The notes under the pieces were generated by a model. The model did not search any database and was not told where the DNA came from. It worked only from the letters and a program-made list of their open reading frames with translations. From the NCBI GenBank assembly GCA_046329495.1, contig JAXLUO010000004.1, positions 186,001-250,000 on the forward strand: a DNA stretch of 64,000 nucleotides, in the 5' to 3' direction. A program made the position numbers and the translations under genes. Positions 34,441-43,412 of this stretch are shown here, one piece after another. How positions within the stretch are numbered: position 1 is the first letter of the stretch; each line of letters opens with the position of its first letter. The stretch comes from Bog-950 sp046329495 (GTDB taxonomy: Bacteria; Bacteroidota; Bacteroidia; Chitinophagales; LD1).

Positions 34441-35607
34441 ATGAAAAAAATAACCCTGACCCTGGCCACCTTAGCCATGCTCAGTTTCGCAAATGCGCAG
34501 GATGGCAATAACAACTGCGTTTACAGTGCATTAAGCATCTATAACGACGGGGGTGGAGCCAAAGACTTAGAGGATGCCATTAAGTGCTCCGATGAGGCAA
34601 GCGTGAACGATGTAACCGCCGTTAAAACCAAAACCTGGGTATATCGCGGAGAACTGTATACGCTTATTTACCGCAACGAGACCCTGAAGGCCAAATACCC
34701 GAACGCCGGCCTGGAAGCTGTTAAAGCTTTCAAAAAAGCCTATGATTTGAACGATCCGAAGTTCAAGGATTGGCAGGATACCTATACTTATCTGTCGCTT
34801 TTAAGCACCGATATGTATAACGGAGGCGTAGAAATGTATAACGCCAAAAACTACGCCCAGGCTTATCTGTTTTTTTACAGTATCAAGGATTTGAATGCTG
34901 TAATTAACGGAAAAGGCATGAAAACTATCGTAAACCTTAACCAGGCACTTAAAAATGCCGCCTCCATGGCCGAAGCTTCAAACAACAACGAAGCAGTGGT
35001 GAACGTTTATAAGGATCTGATTGCCACATCGCCGGATGCCGATGCCTACCGTGGTTTAGGTATTGCTTTAAAAGCACAGGGCAAAAAGGACGAAGCTCAG
35101 AAGGCGATTGAAGAGGGCATGGCTAAGTTCCCTAAAGATGCCAACCTGGTAATTGAGCGCCTGAATTTCTTCCTGGATGAGCAGAACTACGTAGATGCGC
35201 TGAGCTACCTGAATAACCTGTTAAGCATGGACCCGAACAACGGCCAGGCACTGTTTATCAAAGGTTTAGCGTATGAAAACGAGAAGATCCGCAACGAGGA
35301 TAGCTGTCTGTATTACTACAACAAGTCTATCGAAGCCAATGCCGGCAAAAAGCCCGATCCGGAATATGCCAAGCCTTATAACAACATTGGTGCATTGTAC
35401 GTAAAGCGCGCAAACGACATCAACGGCGAAATGGATAAGCTGGGCAATTCCTCAGCCGATCAAAAGAAATACAACGATCTTAAGCAGAAGCAGAAGGACC
35501 TGTTATTACAGGCCAAACCGTTCTTCGTAAAAGCAAACGAACTGAATCCCGGCGATGCGCTGATTCAACGCAACCTCAAAACAATCGAGCTTAAAACAGC
35601 CGAATAA
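34441..35607 (+). CDS. Exported TPR-repeat protein downstream of gyrA
   Basis: A 388-residue protein with a signal peptide (MKKITLTLATLAMLSFANAQ). After an N-terminal Cys-containing region come about five TPR-like helix pairs, clearest at ADAYRGLGIALKAQGKKDEA, NYVDALSYLNNLLSMDPNNG and the AKPYNNIGALYVKRAN region near the C-terminus. TPR arrays bind partner proteins. A TPR gene after gyrA is an arrangement I recall from other Bacteroidota. It is probably periplasmic. It ends at a strong terminator and is likely co-transcribed with gyrA. Partner unknown. Confidence 0.85.
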   Translation: MKKITLTLATLAMLSFANAQDGNNNCVYSALSIYNDGGGAKDLEDAIKCSDEASVNDVTAVKTKTWVYRGELYTLIYRNETLKAKYPNAGLEAVKAFKKAYDLNDPKFKDWQDTYTYLSLLSTDMYNGGVEMYNAKNYAQAYLFFYSIKDLNAVINGKGMKTIVNLNQALKNAASMAEASNNNEAVVNVYKDLIATSPDADAYRGLGIALKAQGKKDEAQKAIEEGMAKFPKDANLVIERLNFFLDEQNYVDALSYLNNLLSMDPNNGQALFIKGLAYENEKIRNEDSCLYYYNKSIEANAGKKPDPEYAKPYNNIGALYVKRANDINGEMDKLGNSSADQKKYNDLKQKQKDLLLQAKPFFVKANELNPGDALIQRNLKTIELKTAE

Positions 35608-35612
35608 TATCG

Positions 35613-35640
35613 AAAAGCAGGGCATAACCCTGCTTTTCTT
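35613..35640 (+). terminator. Terminator of the gyrA-TPR operon
   Basis: AAAAGCAGGG (35613-35622) and CCCTGCTTTT (35628-35637) form a perfect 10-bp stem with a CATAA loop, 6 bases after the stop. The T-rich right arm continues into TTCTT. Confidence 0.85.
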
Positions 35641-35809
35641 GCCAAACTTTACTTTACATAATATAAATTATAGGTTTAAATGGCATTTTAATAAGGCATG
35701 GGGCAAGGCCATTATTCGAGCCCCGGGCCATTCCCATAGCCTGTATAACTGTAGGCATTTTGTGCAGAATTTGAACCCGCCCTGAATATCGTAACCTTCC
35801 AAACTGTTT

Positions 35810-35817
35810 TAAATTTG
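35810..35817 (+). promoter_or_regulatory. Candidate rpe -7 element directly before the start codon
   Basis: TAAATTTG matches TAnnTTTG and ends only 6 bases before the rpe ATG. If used, the transcript would be leaderless or nearly so. No TTTG is present 19-21 bases further upstream. Confidence 0.4.
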
Positions 35818-35823
35818 CCGTCC

Positions 35824-36483
35824 ATGAGCATCATCCTGGCACCATCGGTTTTAAGCGCCGATTTCGCAAACCTGCAGCGCGACGTAGAAATGTTAAACCG
35901 TTCCCAAGCCCAATGGATCCACATTGATGTGATGGACGGCGTATTCGTTCCCAACATTTCCTTTGGCTTTCCAGTGCTCCAGGCCATCCGCAAGCATACG
36001 TCCAAATTTTGCGACGTTCATTTAATGATCGTAAACCCTGAGCGTTATTTCCAGCAGTTCCGCGATGCCGGCGCTGATATGATCACCATCCATTACGAAG
36101 CCGTAACCCATCTGGATTCCGCCATTCACCAAATCAAAAAAACAGGTGCCAAAGCCGGCGTTTCCCTAAATCCCGGAACCCCGGTTTCCGTTTTAAAGGA
36201 AGTTATCCATCTGCTGGACCTGGTGCTAATTATGAGCGTTAACCCTGGCTTCGGTGGTCAAAAGTTTATTCCCAACGCTCTGCGCAAAGTGCAGGAATGC
36301 AGAGAACTGATTTCGCAAAGTGGTTCGCAGGCGCAAATTGAAGTTGATGGCGGCGTAGGCCCCGGTAACATTGCCGACCTGGCCAAAGCCGGTGCCGATG
36401 TGCTGGTGGCCGGTAATGCGGTTTTTGCCACGCGCGATCCCGAAGCTACCATTGCTGAATTAATAGCCATAGCCGGTAGATAA
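35824..36483 (+). CDS. rpe: Ribulose-phosphate 3-epimerase
   Basis: A 219-residue TIM-barrel enzyme of the pentose phosphate pathway that interconverts ribulose-5-phosphate and xylulose-5-phosphate. Signatures: APSVLSADFANL, HIDVMDGVFVPNISFG, VHLMIV, SLNPGTPV, MSVNPGFGGQKFIP and the phosphate-binding VDGGVG and AGNAVF. The ATG at 35824 fits the family start; an in-frame TTG three codons upstream overlaps the candidate promoter. It starts a + strand group with a TonB receptor and fmt, though these may be separate transcripts. Confidence 0.96.
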   Translation: MSIILAPSVLSADFANLQRDVEMLNRSQAQWIHIDVMDGVFVPNISFGFPVLQAIRKHTSKFCDVHLMIVNPERYFQQFRDAGADMITIHYEAVTHLDSAIHQIKKTGAKAGVSLNPGTPVSVLKEVIHLLDLVLIMSVNPGFGGQKFIPNALRKVQECRELISQSGSQAQIEVDGGVGPGNIADLAKAGADVLVAGNAVFATRDPEATIAELIAIAGR

Positions 36484-36573
36484 CATACCACTTTATATAG
36501 TATTTGTTGGTGAACCTCAGTATAATTGCAGGCAGGCAATAATAAATGCAAAAGCCTGCCGTTTAGCCATCTG

Positions 36574-39150
36574 ATGTTTGTAAAACGCCTTCTCTCCTTC
36601 CTGTTTCTCCTCCCCTCGCTAATTGCCTTTTCGCAGGATTTTGCCACCGTTAAAGGTACCGTTAAGGATAGCAGCGGAACTGCTTTCGACTATGTTAGTG
36701 TAGTAGTAAAGGAAGACCAGAAATACAGCACCCAAAGTGATGAAACCGGTCAGTTTAGCTTAAAAGTGCCTGCCGGTAAAAAGATAACCATCGTTTTCTC
36801 GTCCTTAAATATATACACGGTTAAGCAGGAAATTACCCCCAAACCCGGAGAGGTAATCACTTTAAAAGTAACGCCAACCGCCCGCATCAATGCTAAGGAT
36901 ACAGTATTGATTACCGCCGAACGCGACCGCACGGTAGGCCAGGTAGAGGTAACCAGCGTAGGCACCATGACCGCCGGCGGACCGAACGAAGATATTTCGG
37001 CGGCCCTGCGTTTTCTGGGTGCACAAAGCAACAACGAATTAAGCACCGCTTATTCCGTGCGTGGTGGTAACTTCGATGAAAACCTGGTATATGTAAACGA
37101 CTTTGAGGTATACCGTCCGTTCCTTATCCGCAGCGGTCAGCAGGAAGGTCTAAGCTTTGCCAACCCCAGCATGGTTAGCAATATCAAATTCAGCACCGGT
37201 GGTTTTCAGGCACGCTATGGCGATAAGCTAAGCTCGGTTTTGGATGTCTCTTATAAGAAGCCAAAATTTGAACCCAACGAAAATCCTATCCACGGCTCGT
37301 TCTATGCCAGTTTGCTGGGTGTAGGCGGCGAACTGGAAGGTGCCTTCCGTGGCAAACACGGCCGTCAGTTTACCTTTATAGTAGGCGTTCGCCAGCGCTT
37401 AAGCCAATACGTTTTAAAGTCGCTGGAAGAAAAAGGACAGTATAGCCCTAACTTCCTCGATGTGCAGGCTTTCCTTACCTGGCAGCTCGATTCAGCCGGC
37501 AAGTGGGGCATGGAATTGCTCTCCAACTACAGCCGCAACCAATACGTATTTAAACCGGTTAGCCGCGAAACCAGTTTCGGACTATTGACAGATGTAAAGA
37601 AACTGACCGTTTACTTCGATGGCCAGGAAGCGGATAAATACCAAACCCTGATGAACGGCCTATCGCTCATCTACCGCCCCAACAACAACCTGCAGTTTAA
37701 GTGGCTGGGCTCGTTCTATTTTAACCGCGAAAAAGAAGCCTACGACATCCTCGGCGAATACTACTTAAGCCAGGTGGAAAGCGACCTCGGTAAGGATAAC
37801 TTCGGCGAAGTACTTTATAGTTTAGGCGTTGGGGGTCTGCACAACTGGGCCCGTAATACCCTCAACAGCGATATCTACTATGCCGGCCACCGCGGCACCT
37901 GGTATAAAAAAGGGCATAGCTTGCAGTGGGGCGTGGATTACAAACGCGAAGTAATCGATGATAAGATCAGCCAGTGGAACCGCCTTGATTCGGTCGGCTT
38001 TAGCTTACCTTATAACTATACACTTGGAAACTACGATACTATCTACCACCTATACCCAACTATTAAGGATGGTGTAGATGTATCGCCGGAACGTTTGCGC
38101 ACCTCGCTCGGTTTAAAGTCCAACCGCTATACGGCTTTTATTCAGGATACATGGAAATTCGGCGATTCCTCGCGCTTTGTCTTTAACTATGGCGTTCGCT
38201 TCCAGTATTGGGATGTAAACAAAGAGATTGTAGTTACACCGCGTGCGCAATTTAGTTACAAACCAAAAGGTAAAGCCGATATCGTTTTAACAGCAGCCGT
38301 GGGAACCTACTACCAACCACCGTTCTACCGCGAAATGCGCGATCTGGACGGCAAGCTGAATACCTCGCTTAAATCGCAAAAGTCATTGCATGCCGTGTTG
38401 GGTCTCAACTATGCATTCAAAGCATGGAAACGCAAATTCAGCTTCGTAACCGAGGCTTACTATAAGCACATGTGGGACCTCGTGCCGTACGAATTCGATA
38501 ACGTACTCATTCGCTACTTTGGCACTAATTCGGCAAAAGGCTATGCAGCCGGTGTCGACCTACGCTTAAACGGCGAACTGGTAGAAGGCGAAGAAAGCTG
38601 GGTTAGCCTGGGCATTATGAGTACACAGGAAGATATCATAGGCGATAAATACACCGCTTATTACGATAGCAATGGTACCGAGTTAGCCTACAATACCCAC
38701 AATGCACCTAAAATCGTTGACTCCGCAACTATCTATCCCGGCTACATTCCCCGCCCTACCGATCAGCGAGTAAACTTTTCGCTGTTCTTTCAGGACCACA
38801 TCCCTAAATTCAAATTCATCAAAGTATCAGTAGCGTTGGTATTTGCTACCGGTTTGCCGTTCGGTCCGCCCGATCATAACCGTTATAAGGATAACCTGCG
38901 CATACCACCATACCGCCGTGTCGACGTGGGCTTTAGCGGCCAGCTTTGGGACCCTAAATGGGAAAAGAAAAAGACCCGCTTTGGCCAGGGCCTCCGCAGC
39001 ATTTGGTTATCGCTGGATGTATGGAACATTTTCGGCATCACTAACACCGTTTCGTATCTCTGGGTAAACGATGTATACAACAACCGTTACGCTGTGCCTA
39101 ATTACCTTACCAGCCGGCGCGTAAATGCCAAGATAGCCATCAACTTCTGA
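36574..39150 (+). CDS. TonB-dependent receptor with carboxypeptidase-like N-terminal domain
   Basis: An 858-residue protein from the ATG at 36574 (MFVKRLLSFLFLLPSLIAFSQ, signal peptide); upstream in-frame codons have no signal character. A carboxypeptidase-regulatory-like domain follows (~25-100, VKGTVKDSSGTAFDYVSVVV), then a plug (~115-230, YSVRGGNFDENLVYVNDFEVY and FQARYGDKLSSVLDV), then a barrel ending in AKIAINF. Neighbouring genes give no substrate clue. It is distinct from the receptor at 19.4 kb, being shorter and with little visible similarity beyond the family pattern. Its start is 90 bases after rpe. Confidence 0.92.
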   Translation: MFVKRLLSFLFLLPSLIAFSQDFATVKGTVKDSSGTAFDYVSVVVKEDQKYSTQSDETGQFSLKVPAGKKITIVFSSLNIYTVKQEITPKPGEVITLKVTPTARINAKDTVLITAERDRTVGQVEVTSVGTMTAGGPNEDISAALRFLGAQSNNELSTAYSVRGGNFDENLVYVNDFEVYRPFLIRSGQQEGLSFANPSMVSNIKFSTGGFQARYGDKLSSVLDVSYKKPKFEPNENPIHGSFYASLLGVGGELEGAFRGKHGRQFTFIVGVRQRLSQYVLKSLEEKGQYSPNFLDVQAFLTWQLDSAGKWGMELLSNYSRNQYVFKPVSRETSFGLLTDVKKLTVYFDGQEADKYQTLMNGLSLIYRPNNNLQFKWLGSFYFNREKEAYDILGEYYLSQVESDLGKDNFGEVLYSLGVGGLHNWARNTLNSDIYYAGHRGTWYKKGHSLQWGVDYKREVIDDKISQWNRLDSVGFSLPYNYTLGNYDTIYHLYPTIKDGVDVSPERLRTSLGLKSNRYTAFIQDTWKFGDSSRFVFNYGVRFQYWDVNKEIVVTPRAQFSYKPKGKADIVLTAAVGTYYQPPFYREMRDLDGKLNTSLKSQKSLHAVLGLNYAFKAWKRKFSFVTEAYYKHMWDLVPYEFDNVLIRYFGTNSAKGYAAGVDLRLNGELVEGEESWVSLGIMSTQEDIIGDKYTAYYDSNGTELAYNTHNAPKIVDSATIYPGYIPRPTDQRVNFSLFFQDHIPKFKFIKVSVALVFATGLPFGPPDHNRYKDNLRIPPYRRVDVGFSGQLWDPKWEKKKTRFGQGLRSIWLSLDVWNIFGITNTVSYLWVNDVYNNRYAVPNYLTSRRVNAKIAINF

Positions 39151-39173
39151 TGCACCGCTCGCTGAACAATGCT

Positions 39174-39181
39174 TAATATTG
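39174..39181 (+). promoter_or_regulatory. Candidate fmt -7 element adjacent to the GTG start
   Basis: TAATATTG differs from TAnnTTTG at one base and ends 4 bases before the GTG start of fmt, again implying a leaderless or very short-leader transcript. It overlaps the gap after the TonB receptor stop. Confidence 0.35.
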
Positions 39182-39185
39182 CGCC

Positions 39186-40112
39186 GTGAAAAATCTGCGT
39201 ATTGTATTTATGGGTACACCCGAGTTTGCGGTGCCTATGTTAGAGGTGCTCGTAAAATCGCAGCATCAGGTAGTTGGTGTAATTACAGCACCCGATAAAC
39301 CAGCAGGCCGTGGCATGCAGTTAAGCGAAAGCGATGTTAAAGTAGCAGCCAAACAACATAACCTGAATATACTGCAGCCCGAGAAATTGAAGAACGAACA
39401 GTTTCTGGAGCAACTGCGTGCGCTGCAGGCCGATTTATTTGTAGTAGTAGCCTTCCGCATGTTACCCGAAGTAGTTTGGAACATGCCGCCCCTGGGTACT
39501 ATAAACCTGCATGCATCATTATTACCTAATTACCGCGGTGCTGCACCTATTAACCGCGCCATTATGCAGGGCGAAACCGAAACCGGTGTAACCACCTTTT
39601 TATTACAACAGGAAATTGATACCGGTAAAATCATCTTTCAGGAAAAGATAGCTATCCGGCCCGATGAAACGGCCGGCGAACTATATCAGGAGTTAATGAC
39701 CTTGGGTGCCGGTGTATTAGCAAAAACAGTGGATGCCATTGCCTCCGGTAGCTACCCCCAAATACCGCAGGACCATATTACTGACATAAAGCATGCGCCC
39801 AAAATATTTAAGGACGATTGCCGCATCGATTGGAGCAACACAGCTCAGCAGGTATATAACCACATCCGGGGTTTAAGTCCTTACCCGGCTGCCTTTACTA
39901 CATTGGATGGCAAAGGCCTCAAAATCTTTAAAGCAAGCATTGGCCCCGGCTTAGCGCAACTGCAACCCGGCCAGTACAGCACCGATGGTAAAACCTACCT
40001 CCGCTTTGCTTGCTCCATAGGCAGCATCGATGTAATGGAATGTCAACTGGAAGGCAAAAAACGCATGAGGATCGACGAATTCCTCCGCGGCAATCCCTTC
40101 AAACAAGCTTAA
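39186..40112 (+). CDS. fmt: Methionyl-tRNA formyltransferase
   Basis: A 308-residue enzyme that formylates Met-tRNA for translation initiation, using 10-formyl-tetrahydrofolate. Signatures: MGTPEFAVPML at the N-terminus, the catalytic NLHASLLPNYRGAAP (Asn107, His109) and the Asp in EIDTGKI (Asp145), then the C-terminal OB-like domain with IDWSNTAQQVYNHIRGLSPYP split over residues ~218-240. The start is a GTG at 39186; the family alignment begins at KNLRIVFMG. It lies 35 bases after the TonB receptor gene. Confidence 0.96.
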   Translation: MKNLRIVFMGTPEFAVPMLEVLVKSQHQVVGVITAPDKPAGRGMQLSESDVKVAAKQHNLNILQPEKLKNEQFLEQLRALQADLFVVVAFRMLPEVVWNMPPLGTINLHASLLPNYRGAAPINRAIMQGETETGVTTFLLQQEIDTGKIIFQEKIAIRPDETAGELYQELMTLGAGVLAKTVDAIASGSYPQIPQDHITDIKHAPKIFKDDCRIDWSNTAQQVYNHIRGLSPYPAAFTTLDGKGLKIFKASIGPGLAQLQPGQYSTDGKTYLRFACSIGSIDVMECQLEGKKRMRIDEFLRGNPFKQA

Positions 40113-40121
40113 ATCAGTTTT

Positions 40122-40343
40122 CACACACTAAGACGCAAAGGATAAAAGAACAATATCTATTGAACACGCTCTTAACGTCTTAGGTATTCTCCTTAACCTT
40201 TCTTTGCGAACTTAGATTCTTCGTGATTTTGTGTAAGGTGCACTTCAAAACCTCTTAGTGAAACTTAGCGCCTTTCTTTCTTTGTGTTAAGTATTCCCCA
40301 AACCCTCTTTGCGAAACTTTGTGGCTTCGTGCCTTTGTGTTAG
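40122..40343. repeat. Cluster of degenerate TTTGTGTTA/TTTGCGAAACTT repeats
   Basis: Three degenerate direct copies of a ~41-base unit lie at 40197-40237, 40251-40291 and 40304-40343, each of the form CCT(T/C)T...GCGAA-CTTAG...TTTGTGT(T)A. An inverted copy (CACACTAAGACGCAAAGG) sits near 40124. This family (CTTTGTG...TTTGCG) recurs as extragenic filler in many genomes, from memory. No open reading frame is supported. Confidence 0.7.
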
Positions 40344-40345
40344 TC

Positions 40346-40642
40346 TTAGTTAAGACTAATCGAAGGTATCAACACCATAGCCGATTCATGCAGCATTAGC
40401 TCATGCAGCTTGTAAGTAATGTAATCTATAATAGGGAACTTCTTCACCACATTATCTGCTTCCCACTCGGTTTCAGCAGCAATAGTAACCCACAGTTTGC
40501 TGCGGTCGTTGGTTAAGGAATAACCGGTAATTACACCCTTATCAAACATCTTATTTACAAAATCCCGCTGCTGGGGTATCAGATCTATAAACTCGCGGCC
40601 CAGGTAGGCAGGCAGCGCTATCTCCACCATAAAATTACTCAT
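40346..40642 (-). CDS. Small conserved hypothetical protein, dimeric alpha-beta-barrel-like
   Basis: From the ATG at 40642 (MSNFMVEIALP) it has 98 residues. A TTG two codons earlier is less likely. The strand-helix-strand pattern FMVEIALPAYLG ... LIPQQRDFVNKMFDKGVITGYSLTNDRSKLWVTIAAETEWEADNVV, split across its length, is like YciI or muconolactone-isomerase-type dimeric alpha-beta barrels. No catalytic residues are recognised. It stands 46 bases before corA's end on the same strand and could be the last gene of that unit. Confidence 0.65.
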   Translation of the reverse strand: MSNFMVEIALPAYLGREFIDLIPQQRDFVNKMFDKGVITGYSLTNDRSKLWVTIAAETEWEADNVVKKFPIIDYITYKLHELMLHESAMVLIPSISLN

Positions 40643-40688
40643 ACGCAATAAAAGCTTACTTACCGAAGATAATAGAATTGGCCGGTTT

Positions 40689-41633
40689 TTAAAACCACTT
40701 CTTCTTCACAAAATACATGGTAAAAGCCACCGAAAGCAGAATAGAAACCGAGAATACAAACACAAAACTGTAAGGATGGTGTTCGTAAGGCAGGTCTACG
40801 TTCATGCCGTAAAAGCTGGCTATCAATGTAGGTATCATCAAAACGATGGTAACCGAAGTCAATCGCTTCATTACCCCGTTCAGGTTGTTCGAAATAATGC
40901 TGGCAAACGTATCCATAGTGCCGTTCAGGATGTTGGAATACATCTCGCTTGTTTCAAGCGCCTGTCCGTTATCCACTATAATATCCCGCAGGTAATCAAC
41001 GCGTTCCTCATCCTGAATTTTCAGGAAGTTGCTGCGTTGGATTTTCATCATCAGTAAATCATTCGTGCGCAGGTTCGATACGAAGTAGATCAGGCTCTTC
41101 TGAATATTCAGCAGGTTCTTCAGGTCTTCGTTTCGGCTGCTGTTATACAACTCCTTCTCAAACGAATAACGCTTGTTGTTTATCAGGCGTAAAAATTCCG
41201 AGAACACGTTCACATTACGTTCCAGCAGGGTTAGGATAAACATCTCCTGGTCTTCGGGATTAAAATTGCGCGGTGCATTGCTGATCAATCCGTCAATTAC
41301 CTTATTCACGTGGGCACTAACCGTTACCATATAATCCGGCGTACGGATAATACCAATCGGCACGGTAACGTATAGGGCTTCCGAATCCGATATACCATCG
41401 TTCTCTACCGGCGTACGTAACACAATCAAATCCTTACCCTCGTCACTTTCGTAACGCGAGCGTTCGTCGATATCCAGGGAGTCGGTTATAAAGTCGATGT
41501 CAATTGAAAGCTGCTCGGATAAACGCTGTGTTTCTTCAGTTCCGAATGGACCATACACATGAATCCAACAGCCCTTTTCCGGGGCGCTGATTTTCTTCAG
41601 ACCTCCATTTTCTCTTTTCATGTAAACTACCAT
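40689..41633 (-). CDS. corA: CorA-type magnesium/divalent-cation channel
   Basis: A 314-residue inner-membrane protein with a large cytoplasmic alpha/beta domain, long helices and two C-terminal membrane helices. The essential pore-loop motif is present: SFYGMNVDLPY (Gly-Met-Asn at ~276-278). CorA channels admit Mg2+ and close when it binds in the cytoplasm. The ATG at 41633 (MVVYMKRENG) is used; an internal ATG four codons later is an alternative. A CAAAATTA on the + strand (TAATTTTG on the minus strand) at 41670-41677 is a candidate -7 element 37 bases upstream. Confidence 0.93.
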   Translation of the reverse strand: MVVYMKRENGGLKKISAPEKGCWIHVYGPFGTEETQRLSEQLSIDIDFITDSLDIDERSRYESDEGKDLIVLRTPVENDGISDSEALYVTVPIGIIRTPDYMVTVSAHVNKVIDGLISNAPRNFNPEDQEMFILTLLERNVNVFSEFLRLINNKRYSFEKELYNSSRNEDLKNLLNIQKSLIYFVSNLRTNDLLMMKIQRSNFLKIQDEERVDYLRDIIVDNGQALETSEMYSNILNGTMDTFASIISNNLNGVMKRLTSVTIVLMIPTLIASFYGMNVDLPYEHHPYSFVFVFSVSILLSVAFTMYFVKKKWF

Positions 41634-41669
41634 CGTCCATTGTTATTGGGGTGTTGGTTAAAGGCGCGG

Positions 41670-41677
41670 CAAAATTA
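41670..41677 (-). promoter_or_regulatory. Candidate corA -7 element
   Basis: TAATTTTG on the minus strand matches TAnnTTTG. The closest TTTG is 17 bases further upstream, a little short of the usual 19-21. Confidence 0.4.
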
Positions 41678-41768
41678 ACCTTATTACACAAAAGCAAAAG
41701 GCATTGCTTTCTTTTTTACGGATTTGGCTGTTAAAGTTTAGCACATAATTACAAGCAGCAAATTGTGC

Positions 41769-42518
41769 TTATAAGCTTAACATAGGGGTAAGCATAAATA
41801 CATAGTCGTGCCGGGTGTATTTCTGCCCTTCTCGTTCAAAATTTACCTGGCTGGCAATGTTATGTAAACGGGCTGCACCGGTAGCATAGCGGCAACCACC
41901 TTCTTTCATAGCACGTTGTAAATAACGGGCTACATCGGTAAACAGGTTCTTTTTACGATACTGCGGCAGCAAACCAATATAAGGGGTGTACGAATATTCA
42001 CCCTTAAATTCGGTGGCGCAGCAGCCTATATATTCACCATTCAATTGTATTAACCAGCCTTGTTTGCCGGGGTTGCCTTTTTCAATAAAAGTGGCGGCCA
42101 GGTAACCGGCAAAATTCTCAACCTGCAGGTCACGCGGAAAATATTTTTCAAGCAACATATGTCTGAAAAAACCCATCGGTTGTTCCGTGTAGGTATCGGT
42201 AACCAGTTGCTTGTAAAGATCCTGTTGTGTACCATCGCAGGGAATGAAAGTAACCTCCGGGTGTTGTTGCGCCGGCACCTCGTAGGTTGTCAAATCAAGG
42301 TCGTATAACCGGTGTATATCCAACAGCAGATGCGGAAATCCCACTTCATCCAGTTGCACAAACAACTCGCCGTTAGGATCGGTAAGCTTCAGCCGAACAA
42401 AATCGTAACTGCCATCCAGTATCTCGTTGCGCATGCGCAGGGCATCATACATGGGGCCTTCGTACCGGCCAAAGCGCAGTTTAAACAACTCCGATTCACG
42501 TTCCGAGAAAGTAATCAT
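41769..42518 (-). CDS. GNAT-like acetyltransferase-fold protein next to dapF
   Basis: A 249-residue soluble protein. The second half has the GNAT core: a strand with YIGCCATEFKGEYSYTPYIGLLPQYRKKNLF-type layout (~165-198), where GLLPQYRKKN resembles the acetyl-CoA pyrophosphate loop (Q-x-x-G-x-G/A) in degraded form, then a helix ARYLQRAMKEGG and a final strand. The first half is not recognised. It starts 1 base after the dapF stop, so the two are co-transcribed. Acceptor unknown, and the weak CoA loop leaves room for a non-catalytic role. Confidence 0.65.
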   Translation of the reverse strand: MITFSERESELFKLRFGRYEGPMYDALRMRNEILDGSYDFVRLKLTDPNGELFVQLDEVGFPHLLLDIHRLYDLDLTTYEVPAQQHPEVTFIPCDGTQQDLYKQLVTDTYTEQPMGFFRHMLLEKYFPRDLQVENFAGYLAATFIEKGNPGKQGWLIQLNGEYIGCCATEFKGEYSYTPYIGLLPQYRKKNLFTDVARYLQRAMKEGGCRYATGAARLHNIASQVNFEREGQKYTRHDYVFMLTPMLSL

Positions 42519-42519
42519 T

Positions 42520-43299
42520 TCACAAGATTATCGTTCCTTCAAATACCTTCTCTGCTGCACCAATTAGGTAAACATTGGCAAAGCCTGATGGTGTTTTCTC
42601 AAACTTAACTTCCAAATCGCCGCCTATTGCTTTTACTTTAATCCGCGTTCCGGCGTTGGGTGTGGTGCCGGCATATACCAGCGCCGATGCTACTACGCCT
42701 GTTCCGCACGATAGGGTTTCGTCTTCAACACCGCGTTCATACGTACGCACAAATATTTCATCGGGGCCTATCGGCTCCATAAAGTTTACATTAATGCCTT
42801 CCGCTGCAAAGCGTTCATTATAGCGTATCTTCTTCGCTTCTTCTACAAGCGGCAAATTGGCTACCATTTCGGTAGGCTGCACATAATGCGGCGATCCGGT
42901 GTTCAGTACATAGGCAGTAGCCGTGCGCTCCGGACTTTCCACATCTTTCATCTTCAAAACTACCCTGCCATCAGGCAAAACCTCTCCTTCATGTTCGCCA
43001 TCAATAGCCAAAAAAGTACAAGTGTTTTTTATCAGGCCCAGGTCGTGTGCCAGGCGTATCAAACAGCGTCCGCCATTACCGCACATGGTACTTTCATTCC
43101 CGTCGCTGTTAAAGTAAACCATCTCAAAATCAAAGCCTTTGCGCTCCTGCAAATACATCAGGCCATCAGCGCCGATACCAAAGTGCCGGTTGCACAATTT
43201 TTCTATTAAGGCCCGTTCTTGTTTTAAACCATAACCGCGGTTATCAATCAAAACAAAATCGTTTCCTGTGCCCTGGTATTTGTAGAATTTAACGGTCAT
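42520..43299 (-). CDS. dapF: Diaminopimelate epimerase
   Basis: A 259-residue enzyme that converts LL- to meso-diaminopimelate for lysine and peptidoglycan synthesis. The paired catalytic cysteines are present: Cys73 in STMCGNGGRC and Cys198 in LSCGTGVVAS. The N-terminus FYKYQGTGNDFVLIDNR is typical of the family. It precedes the GNAT-like gene with a 1-base gap and is divergent from the HtrA gene, sharing an approximately 110-base intergenic region. Confidence 0.96.
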   Translation of the reverse strand: MTVKFYKYQGTGNDFVLIDNRGYGLKQERALIEKLCNRHFGIGADGLMYLQERKGFDFEMVYFNSDGNESTMCGNGGRCLIRLAHDLGLIKNTCTFLAIDGEHEGEVLPDGRVVLKMKDVESPERTATAYVLNTGSPHYVQPTEMVANLPLVEEAKKIRYNERFAAEGINVNFMEPIGPDEIFVRTYERGVEDETLSCGTGVVASALVYAGTTPNAGTRIKVKAIGGDLEVKFEKTPSGFANVYLIGAAEKVFEGTIIL

Positions 43300-43340
43300 T
43301 TAATATCGCTGTTAAAACAGGTTAAGCCTTTAAAGCCGAA

Positions 43341-43373
43341 CTTGTAATTTAGGACACAAAGAAAATAACTTTG
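43341..43373 (+). promoter_or_regulatory. Candidate HtrA promoter
   Basis: CTTG (43341-43344, one base off TTTG), a 21-base spacer, then TAACTTTG (43366-43373), an exact TAnnTTTG match. Transcription would start near 43377, giving a leader of ~36 bases before the ATG at 43413. Confidence 0.5.
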
Positions 43374-43412
43374 GAGAGTGAATCGTTTTTACGAAAACAA
43401 AATTTTAAGTGT

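Noticed and set aside
36531..36560. Terminator after rpe (GGCAGGC/GCCTGCC hairpin)
   Set aside because: The loop is 16 bases and no T-run follows, so it is not convincing as an intrinsic terminator.
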